Positions 55,976 to 64,000 of a DNA stretch of 64,000 nucleotides are shown here, one piece after another. The stretch's first letter is position 1. Every line of letters starts with the position of its first letter. The stretch lies in the NCBI GenBank assembly GCA_903834785.1, contig CAILKP010000026.1, forward strand, positions 62,001 to 126,000, written 5' to 3'. The notes below the pieces were generated by a model. The model saw only the letters and a list, made by a program, of their open reading frames with translations. It was not told the DNA's origin and made no database searches. Source of the DNA: an uncultured bacterium (GTDB taxonomy: Bacteria > Planctomycetota > Phycisphaerae > Phycisphaerales > UBA1924). Position numbers and translations under genes: made by a program.

Positions 55976-57250
55976 CTAGCGTCCCTCCGCCGGTGTCGGC
56001 TGTGCCGGCGCACCATCAGCAGTTGATGTGGTCCGGGCCTGATCCAGTGGAACCACCTTGCCGCCGCGGATCACCGTCGGCCAGATGTGCCCGCCGATGG
56101 TGTGCCCGTCGGCACGCATCCGCAGTTCGAAGCCCTTGCCCAGCCCCGCGTCGAGCGTTCCCAGTCCGCGGATCGCCTCCACCACCGCCTCGCGCGAGAG
56201 ATCCCCCGGACAGGCCTTCATCGCCCGGAACAGTGCCCGCGCCGAGAGGTACGCCTCCAGCGAGGCGTAGGACGGCTGCTCATCGGTGAACACCGCCGTC
56301 ATGGCCTTGCGGTAGTCCTCGATGGCCGGAACACCGGCGTCCAGCGGCGGCACCACCTGCGTGACGATCATGCCGTCGGCCTGGCTGCCCAGCTCCGCGG
56401 CGATGTACACCGCGTCGGCAAAGGAGAAGGTCGTGATGGTCGGGCGGAACGAGACCTTGTGCGCCGCCCGCACAAAGGCCACCGTCGGGTCCCCCGCGCC
56501 GGCGAACACCACCGCCTTGGGCTGCGGCTGCATCAGCAGCAGCTCGCTGAGGCCCGACTCGATGTTCACCGTGTTGCGCTCGTAGCGAACGTGTCGCACC
56601 TTGGAGGTCTCAGTCAGCCCCGCGCTGCGTAGCGCGGCAACGCCGCCGGTAAACGCGGCGTCGCCGAACGCGTCACGCTGCGTGAAGAAAGCGATCTCAT
56701 CGGGCCGGATGCCCGAGCGACAGAGGGCCTGAATCTGCTCGGCGGCCTCCTCGGTCAGTCCCGCGCGGAAGTTGACCACGTATCGATCCGGTGGCACTTT
56801 GCGGAGCACCGAGCCGCCCGTGAAGTAGCCGTACAGCAGCGTCTTCTTTTCCTGGGCGATGGGTACCGCGGTGACGGCGCACGGTGCGCCGACGCTGCCG
56901 AGCACGACAAGCACCTGTTCCTCATCGATCAGACGGCGCATGTTGACGCCGGTGGCCTTGGGCTCGTAGCCGTCATCGAGACTGACGAGTGTCAGCAGCC
57001 GACCATCGATGCCGCCGGTGCGGTTGACCTCGGCCACCGCCGCCTGGAGACCGGCGCGGACGCGCAGCCCCAGCGAGGCCGTCTGCCCGGTCAGCGGTGC
57101 CGACTGACCGATCTTGATCGCCGGTTTCTCGCCAGCTCCCTCCGGCGGCACGCCGCCGCCACTCGTCGCTGGTTTGGCCCAGGCCATTGCTGCTGCGACT
57201 GCGATAACACAACCACCAACCAATCCAAGCATCCAGGCTCGCATCGACAT
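55976..57250 (-). CDS. Periplasmic substrate-binding protein (branched-chain amino acid/amide type)
   Basis: 424 residues; ATG 57250 or ATG 57244, the latter having GGAG at better spacing. A signal peptide ([21 protein letters not shown]) precedes a Leu/Ile/Val-binding (type I periplasmic) fold: [40 protein letters not shown] and [33 protein letters not shown]. No permease or ATPase genes are nearby; instead a membrane hybrid kinase follows by 5 bases. I infer it presents a ligand to that kinase. Confidence 0.9.
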   Translation of the reverse strand: MSMRAWMLGLVGGCVIAVAAAMAWAKPATSGGGVPPEGAGEKPAIKIGQSAPLTGQTASLGLRVRAGLQAAVAEVNRTGGIDGRLLTLVSLDDGYEPKATGVNMRRLIDEEQVLVVLGSVGAPCAVTAVPIAQEKKTLLYGYFTGGSVLRKVPPDRYVVNFRAGLTEEAAEQIQALCRSGIRPDEIAFFTQRDAFGDAAFTGGVAALRSAGLTETSKVRHVRYERNTVNIESGLSELLLMQPQPKAVVFAGAGDPTVAFVRAAHKVSFRPTITTFSFADAVYIAAELGSQADGMIVTQVVPPLDAGVPAIEDYRKAMTAVFTDEQPSYASLEAYLSARALFRAMKACPGDLSREAVVEAIRGLGTLDAGLGKGFELRMRADGHTIGGHIWPTVIRGGKVVPLDQARTTSTADGAPAQPTPAEGR

Positions 57251-57419
57251 ACTCCGGAAAATGTTGGTATGGGAATCGGCCAAATCACCCCTCTCACCTT
57301 CGACTCGAACCAAGAGATTTCCGACAATGTCATCATCAGGAACTGGTGAAACACCTGGTGCTGCAAAGCAGTGGCCCCTCGCCTGACCAACGAGCGGTGT
57401 CGCTGCGCAGAAGTTGCGC

Positions 57420-57889
57420 ACGTGTGTTCGCGTCCTGCCCGTTCCGCCCGTTCCCACGCCAGTCACTCCCCTGCTTCCCGGTTCTCACCCGCCTCTCGCG
57501 ACTCCCAACACCCCACCCCTTCGCCTCCGCTCAGGCTCCTCTCAAGCGGTCGCTGCCCTCATCCTCTCAATCCTGTCCATCCCTGTTCCCCTTCTTCTGA
57601 GAGTCCAGATGAAACATGGATGGACAGGATGAACAGGATCAGATCCGAATGCAGCGGCTCACGCAGAGGATCAGAGAAGCAGAGGAAGACAAGATGAAGG
57701 ACGTCAGCCGGCCCTTTCCATCCTGTTTCTTCATCCTTTCAATCCTGTCCATCCATGTTCCCCTCTTCCTCCCCTGCCTTTCTCCGGTGCTCTGGTCCTC
57801 TGCGTGAGCCACCGCCTTCCTGCTTTCCCCTCCGCGTTCCTTGCCTTTCTCCCTCCGCGGACTCTGCGTTCTCTTCCCCAAGACTCGCT

Positions 57890-57895
<6 letters not shown>
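57420..57895. repeat. Composite repeat array between prfC and the binding-protein gene
   Basis: Contains a reverse GAGCCCGAG-type element (57510-57546), CATCC-TG modules in both orientations (57560-57590 plus, 57615-57641 minus, 57718-57762 plus), a reverse CTCACGCAGAGGATCAGAG module (57659-57688), a forward CTTTCTCCGG..CTCTGCGTGAGCC module (57778-57810), then CCGCGTTCCTTGCCTTTC. No gene is supported. Confidence 0.75.
57510..57546 (-). repeat. GAGCCCGAGCGGAAGCG dispersed repeat, diverged copy
   Basis: Plus strand CCTTCGCCTCCGCTCAGGCTCC, i.e. on the minus strand GGAGCCTGAGCGGAGGCG, a diverged copy of the 13343 and 20695 elements. Confidence 0.5.
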
Positions 57896-59500
<1,605 letters not shown>

Positions 59501-59639
59501 AAGTGAAAGTCCAACTCGGCCCCCAGCATACCCCCGGCCCCTGCCCCACGCCACAGCCTCTGCCACATCCCCACCCGCCAACTCCCCGATTATCCACCCC
59601 TTACAGCCATCCCCAGGCTGCCGACGCGACCAGCGGCAA

Positions 59640-60125
59640 AGCCGCAAGACGTGTCTCACGCAGAGGACCAGAGCACCGGAGAAAGACAGGAGAAGCAACC
59701 TGGGGCATGTATGGTCGGACATCCAGGTCTCCGTTCTCCCGCTTGCCTGCTTTCATCCTGTCCATCGATGTTCCATCCAGCCTCTCGAAGAAAGTAAACA
59801 TGGATAGACAGGATTGACAGGATGAAGACCCGATCCCAAACCGCTCCATTCCGCCCGTCTTCAAGTCTTCATCCCGCCCATCCATGTTCCCTTCCCCCTC
59901 TTCCTCCTGCCTTTCTCTGGTCCTCTGGTGCTCTGCGTGAGCCCATTTTTTCCTTCTTCCCGTCTTCATCCTGCTCATCCTGTCCATCCATGTTCCCTGC
60001 TTCCTCCCTCCGCCTTTCTCCGGTCCTCTGGTCCTCTGCGTGAGCCGCTTCTTCTGCCTTCCCGGTTTCGCTTCTTCCGCCTTCTTGCCTTCCTCCGAGT
60101 CCTCCTCTTTCTCCGTTTCCTCAGC
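59640..60125. repeat. Composite repeat array left of the 60.1 kb gene
   Basis: Reverse CTCACGCAGAGGACCAGAG module (59655-59685), CATCC-TG modules at 59754, 59797 (reverse), 59870 and 59967, forward CTTTCTC..CTCTGCGTGAGCC modules at 59911-59943 and 60014-60046, then TTTCTCCGTTTCCTCAGCGTT. This is the densest array of the window; no gene is supported. Confidence 0.8.
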
Positions 60126-60131
60126 GTTGAA

Positions 60132-60836
60132 TCACGAGACCCCGCGGCCACCCGCATCCTCTCGCACCTCCCTCCCCTTCCTCCCCAGCCCTCCCACCGG
60201 CACCTTCACCGTCACGCCCTCCAGCTCCACACCCTCCATCACCTCCGCGCCCAGCGTCGTCATCGCCTGCAGTTCTCGCTCGCTCACCGCTGTCCCTCCC
60301 GCGCCCTCCACGCGCTCCTCCCCCTCCTCCCGCTTCGGCGGCAGCATCCGCGCCGGGATCTCCCGGGCATTGAGCTCCCCAAAGTCCAGCACCGCCACCT
60401 TCACCCGCGACAGCGTCGCCGCCGCCAGCCGCACCACCGCACCGCTCAGCGTCTCGCTGCGGCACATGTCCCCCAGCTTCCTCGCCGCGGCAACCTTCGC
60501 CTTCAGCACGTCGCAGTTCAGCTCGCGCGCCCGTTTCACAAACGGCTCATACAGCCGGTTCAGCCGCGTTTTCTTGCTCATCCGCATGAACGGCAGCCCC
60601 AGCACACTCGCGCACGCCGCAACCAGTTCACCCGGCTGCTCCGCCGCCTTCTCCATCCCGCGCAGCAGCGCGCTCAGCGCCTCCTGCCGCGCCTCAACCA
60701 GCACTAGGTTGCTGGTAATCAGCAGCCCCGTCAGCGAGCGCAGCTCATCGCACATCGTCCACTTCCCGCTCGCGCCCACCTGCGCCCGCCCCTCCCGCCC
60801 CGCCGCTCCCGCCACCGCCTGTGCCGTGTTCATCAT
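60132..60836 (-). CDS. Hypothetical protein
   Basis: 234 residues, Ala/Glu/Arg-rich, mostly helical. There are no membrane segments or known domain. A helix-rich part (about 25-130: LLITSNLVLVEARQEALSALLRGMEKAAEQ ... DVLKAKVAAARKLGDMC) precedes a smaller alpha/beta end with VKVAVLDFGELNAREIPARMLPPKR. The last 30 residues are Gly/Arg-rich and run into the repeat array, where the frame may have been extended by repeats. Start alternatives are the two adjacent Met codons. Confidence 0.45.
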   Translation of the reverse strand: MMNTAQAVAGAAGREGRAQVGASGKWTMCDELRSLTGLLITSNLVLVEARQEALSALLRGMEKAAEQPGELVAACASVLGLPFMRMSKKTRLNRLYEPFVKRARELNCDVLKAKVAAARKLGDMCRSETLSGAVVRLAAATLSRVKVAVLDFGELNAREIPARMLPPKREEGEERVEGAGGTAVSERELQAMTTLGAEVMEGVELEGVTVKVPVGGLGRKGREVREDAGGRGVS

Positions 60837-61299
60837 GGTTCAGCCTCCGTGTGCCGCTCGCCGGCCCGCGTCCCGCGCCAGCCAGCCATGCGTGTACGGT
60901 GAAAGTTTGGTTCAAGGTTCCCTCCCGTCAACCAAAACACCAAAAATAAACCGCACAAAAGCGCACAGATCAGTAACGTCCTAATAATAACACCATTTCC
61001 TGCCTTCTGTGTCCACCTCCCCAACCCGCCCACCTCACACACCCCCCGGTTTACTACCAGTTTCTTTGCACTCTTCCGGCCAGGTTGCAAAATCTGACAC
61101 CTTGGCCGCAATAGCCCCGCTCTGCCTCCCGTTTCCAACTGGTGCATCAACCACGCCGGAGTGTTTCAAACTTCTCCGGCTCTTGCCGGTCACCTCGCTG
61201 GTGGTCTGCCGCCCCGATTGATGCACTGGCCGCATGGCGTCTCGTGGGACGCACGCAGCCACACCCCATGCAGGCGGTTTGACCGCCGGGAGACCATCC
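60837..61299. other. Intergenic region before the peroxidase-like gene
   Basis: AT-richer between 60905 and 61000 (CCAAAAATAAACCGCAC, CCTAATAATAACACC), so it may hold promoters for either side. A small leftward frame with one hydrophobic segment is not convincing. At its end, GGCGGT-TTG-ACCGCC (61273-61287) forms a hairpin that abuts the GGGAGA ribosome-binding site. Confidence 0.45.
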
Positions 61300-63189
61300 A
61301 TGAAAGATCTGTTCCCGTCATCCAAGTCGCTGGCCCTGCTGTCCTGCCTCGCCGGCTCGCTGATCTCCGCCGCCGCGTTTGCCCAGCCCGGCCCGCCGCC
61401 GGCCCCCGCGCCGCTGCCCCCCGTTCCGGTGCCCGCCGGCAACCCCATCACCGAGCCCAAGCGCGTCCTGGGCAAGATCCTGTTCTTCGATGAGCAGCTC
61501 TCGTTTGACAACACCACCGCGTGCGTCTCGTGCCACCAGATCAACCGCGGCGGTGTCGACCCGCGCCGCGCCCGCACCGCCGGCTTTGACGGCATCCTCA
61601 ACACCCCCGATGATGTCATCGCCTCCCCCGGCGTGATCAAGAGCGACCCGCTGCTGAACTACGTCCGCACCGCCACCACCACGCTCGCCCCCCAGGCCAC
61701 GCCCCGCACATCGATGCCGATGATCAACGCGGCCTACTCGCCGTCGATGTTCTGGGATGGCCGCGCTTCCGGCCGCTTCGTCGATCCCGAAAGCGGCCTG
61801 ACCGCCCTGGTCAATGGCGGCGCGTTTGAGAGCCAGGCCGTCGGCCCACCGCTGAGTGATGTGGAAATGGCCCACCAGGACCGCGACTGGGGCCAGATCG
61901 CCGCCAAGCTCGCCCGCAGCCGCCCGCTGGCGCTGGCAACGAACCTGACCAACGACACGGCCAACGCCATCACGGCCAACTCCACCTACCCCATGCTCTT
62001 TGAGGCCGCCTTCGGTGATGGCAAGATCACCGCCCAGCGCATCGCCTTCGCCATGGCCACCTACCAGCGCACGCTCATCAGCGATCAGTCGCCCTTCGAC
62101 CGCTTCACCCGCAACGTGCCCGGCGCACTCACCCCCGCCCAGACCCGCGGCTGGGGCGCGTTCAACGCCTCCAACTGCGTGGCCTGCCACGTCGGGGCCA
62201 ACCTCACCGGCAACGGCTTCCGCAACATCGGCCTCCGCCCCTTTGCTGAGGATGTCGGCCAGGCCGCCATCACCAACAACCCCGCCGACCGCGGCAAGTT
62301 CAAGGTGCCCAACCTTCGCAACGTGGGCCTCCGCACCTCCTTCATGCACAACGGGCAGATCACCACGCTCGGCGGCGTCATCGGCTTCTACGCCCAGGCC
62401 CCCGGCGCCCTGCCCCAGTTCCGCCTCAACAACAACCAGGACCCCCTCATGGCCAACGTCAACGTGCCGCCGCAGGCCGTGCCGGACCTGACGGACTTCC
62501 TGGCCAACGCCCTGCTCGATGTCCGTGTCCGCGACGGCGTCTTCCCGTTTGACTCCGTGACCACCAGCGCTCAGCGGCCCGACACGCGGCCGACGCGCAT
62601 CACCACCGGCACCGCCGGCTCCGGCGGCATCGTCCCCATCATCGTCGCCAACATGCCCTCGCTCATCGGCAGCCCCGAGTTCCGCATCGGCATCGATGCC
62701 GGCAGCGGCGGCGCAACGGCCACGCTCCTGCGCTCCCGCTCCGCCCCGGTCGGCAACACCCTCGACACCGTTGAGGTCGCCGCCACCGTCGTGCTCTCGG
62801 GCACCGGCAACGGCGCGGGCTTCGGCACCGCACACCTGCCCATCCCCGCCGATGGCGGGCTCGATGGTGTGACTGACTTCTTCCAGTGGGTTGTCTCCGA
62901 CTCCGGCGCCGCCGGCGGCGTGGCCCGCTCGGCCATCGTCCGCGTCACCTACTTCTGCGGCACCGGCGGCTGCGTCTCCTCCTGCACCGCCGACATCGCC
63001 GGCGCCTCGGGCATGGCCCCCGGTGATGGCACCGTCGACGGTGGCGACTTCATCGCCTTCATCAACGCCTTCTCCGCCGGCACCGCCGCGGCAGACATCG
63101 CCGACACCGTCACCACCTCCGGCCCCGACGGCAACGTCGACGGCAACGACTTCATCATGTTCATCAACGCCTTCTCCTCGGGCTGCTAA
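61300..63189 (+). CDS. Dihaem cytochrome c peroxidase-like protein with GC-type dockerin tail
   Basis: 629 residues from ATG 61300, with GGGAGA just upstream. Signal peptide SLALLSCLAGSLISAAAFAQ, a Pro-rich linker, then LGKILFFDEQLSFDNTTACVSCHQ with haem motif CVSCH (75-79). CVACH (293-297) is the second c-haem site, and LRNVGLRTSFMHNG is the conserved MauG/CcpA-like segment. Residues about 450-560 form a beta-rich domain. The C-terminus has two dockerin-like repeats (DGTVDGGDFIAFINAF and DGNVDGNDFIMFINAF) and ends in SSGC. It is exported, probably surface-anchored, and reduces peroxide or oxidises a partner. A terminator follows. Confidence 0.92.
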   Translation: MKDLFPSSKSLALLSCLAGSLISAAAFAQPGPPPAPAPLPPVPVPAGNPITEPKRVLGKILFFDEQLSFDNTTACVSCHQINRGGVDPRRARTAGFDGILNTPDDVIASPGVIKSDPLLNYVRTATTTLAPQATPRTSMPMINAAYSPSMFWDGRASGRFVDPESGLTALVNGGAFESQAVGPPLSDVEMAHQDRDWGQIAAKLARSRPLALATNLTNDTANAITANSTYPMLFEAAFGDGKITAQRIAFAMATYQRTLISDQSPFDRFTRNVPGALTPAQTRGWGAFNASNCVACHVGANLTGNGFRNIGLRPFAEDVGQAAITNNPADRGKFKVPNLRNVGLRTSFMHNGQITTLGGVIGFYAQAPGALPQFRLNNNQDPLMANVNVPPQAVPDLTDFLANALLDVRVRDGVFPFDSVTTSAQRPDTRPTRITTGTAGSGGIVPIIVANMPSLIGSPEFRIGIDAGSGGATATLLRSRSAPVGNTLDTVEVAATVVLSGTGNGAGFGTAHLPIPADGGLDGVTDFFQWVVSDSGAAGGVARSAIVRVTYFCGTGGCVSSCTADIAGASGMAPGDGTVDGGDFIAFINAFSAGTAAADIADTVTTSGPDGNVDGNDFIMFINAFSSGC

Positions 63190-63229
63190 AGCCGCCTCCA
63201 TCCCCGACACCCCATCTTCCCGCCTCCCG

Positions 63230-63265
63230 ACCGGCCCCACCCATGGTGGGGCCGGTTCATTTTTT
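63230..63265 (+). terminator. Intrinsic terminator of the peroxidase-like gene
   Basis: A perfect 12-bp stem ACCGGCCCCACC-CAT-GGTGGGGCCGGT followed by TCATTTTTT. Confidence 0.93.
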
Positions 63266-63339
63266 GCTCACGCCCTCCGTGGCATCGCCCTTCCGGGCGA
63301 TGGCCTCTTGCCTTTCGCCTCCGCACCGCAACGGGCGAG

Positions 63340-63780
63340 GAAAGGCAAAGGCATCTCTCACGCAGAGGACCAGAGCACCAGAGAAAGACAATTTAGAGCC
63401 CGAAGCGGAAGCGCCCGGGCCGGTGAAACAAGCCCACCCGCTCTAACCCACCCACCTGCACGAAGCTGCTTGTGCTCTCCACGCACACCCACCCTCGTGC
63501 CCACGATCACCTTCACGCGCGAAACACGACTCCCCATCCCTTCGCTCCCGCTCGGGCTCCTATCAACCGGCCCCCGCCTCCATCCTGCCCATCCTGCCCA
63601 TCCCGTTTCCCTTCTCCCTCTCCCTCCTGCCTTTCTCCGGTCCTCTGGTGCTCTGCGTGACCCACTTCTTCTGCCTTTCCTCTTTCCCATCCTCCTCCCT
63701 CCGCGTTCCTTGCCTTTCCCCTCCGTTTCCTCCGCGTTCATCTCCCTGCATTTCCTCCCGACTTCCCCCTCCTTTGCACA
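63340..63780. repeat. Composite repeat array at the right end
   Basis: Reverse CTCACGCAGAGGACCAGAG module (63357-63387), a GAGCCCGAAGCGGAAGCG element (63392-63426), its reverse copy (63531-63566), a CATCC-TG module (63581-63610), a forward CTTTCTCCGG..CTCTGCGTGA module (63631-63663), then CCGCGTTCCTTGCCTTTC and TTTCCTCCGCGTTCATCTC. No gene is seen. Confidence 0.75.
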
Positions 63781-63970
63781 ATTCCGCCAAAACCCACAAC
63801 CTTTTCCCCTGCCGCGTGGTACCTTGGCGTAACTGTTTCACAACATCCCATTGCCCGGTGTGGCCCATGGTCGGCCAGCGCGTTCTGCCCCCTCCCCCTC
63901 CCCCTCCCCACCCCGCGCTCGCTGTCCTTCTCTCCCCATCCCCCCTCCCCACCCCCGGCCGGAGCTCGCC

Positions 63971-64000
63971 GTGACGATCATCCCCCGCCTTACCCAGTCC
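63971..64000 (+). CDS. Possible start of a gene cut by the window edge
   Basis: GTGACGATCATCCCCCGC follows a GGAG 7 bases upstream. Only ten codons are visible, so this is a weak suggestion. Confidence 0.2.
   Translation, partial: MTIIPRLTQS

Noticed and set aside
57600..57700. Regularly spaced repeats resembling a CRISPR array
   Set aside because: The units vary in length and orientation and have no uniform spacers or cas genes; they belong to the composite intergenic repeats.
60833..61150. Small leftward frame with one hydrophobic segment overlapping the 60.1 kb gene by 4 bases
   Set aside because: No start context, no homology, and the hydrophobic run reads through an AT-rich promoter-like stretch.

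Overview
The window reads as chromosomal DNA of a high-GC planctomycete, most likely of the order Phycisphaerales. The main clue is a pair of secreted proteins (4633-6276 and 61300-63189) that end in two EF-hand-like repeats of the form DG.VDGNDF..FINAF and a terminal Gly-Cys. This is the GC-type dockerin tail I know from that order. Planctomycete-style hybrid kinases, a PIN-PhoH protein and long pyrimidine-rich intergenic repeat arrays fit. There is no rRNA, CRISPR array, complete transposon or recognisable prophage. Taxonomy is inferred from these features only.

Layout. 0-4.4 kb: a membrane M50 metalloprotease fused to a HlyD-like adaptor, followed at once by a short SecA-like ATPase. 4.6-8.3 kb: a secreted propeller/Ig protein diverging from a GAF-SpoIIE phosphatase. 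8.46 kb: tRNA-Leu. 8.8-11.1 kb: a lower-GC accessory patch with a membrane protein, an SMI1/KNR4 protein between 24-bp direct repeats, and a DUF1963 protein. 11.3-13.5 kb: recA with an unusual N-terminal extension, an 865-bp structured non-coding region, and tRNA-Arg. 13.7-21.8 kb: hisS, DUF4291, HEAT-like and TPR proteins, alr, a DEAD-box helicase and a GNAT. 21.8-25.2 kb: a MazF/PemK-like toxin with a basic candidate antitoxin, then rpoN. 25.2-32.5 kb: a PAS-LuxR regulator and a leftward run of PEGA lipoprotein, response regulator, hypothetical gene and two large related glycosyltransferases. 32.5-41.1 kb: rnpA-yidD, a hybrid kinase, trmB, PIN-PhoH, a DegT aminotransferase and a cyclodeaminase. 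41.4-44.6 kb: an S41 protease, DUF1877, and an accessory gene whose 5' end is duplicated. 44.8-53.6 kb: a WD40 protein, an SpoU methyltransferase, a TlpA-like protein, a cupin, two unknown genes and a macro-domain protein. 53.6-57.3 kb: a periplasmic binding protein and hybrid kinase that look like one sensory operon. 57.9-63.2 kb: prfC, a hypothetical gene and a dockerin-tailed dihaem peroxidase-like protein.

Between the genes lie several dispersed repeat families: composite pyrimidine arrays, REP-like hairpins whose arms co-vary, and a GAGCCCGAGCGGAAGCG element. A tight array of five AATCGACGCA half-sites and a perfect CAAGGACA-N6-TGTCCTTG palindrome lie upstream of recA. The strongest candidates for undescribed biology are the M50/HlyD plus SecA-like pair, the recA-upstream region, the repeat arrays, and the duplicated-start and direct-repeat accessory loci.
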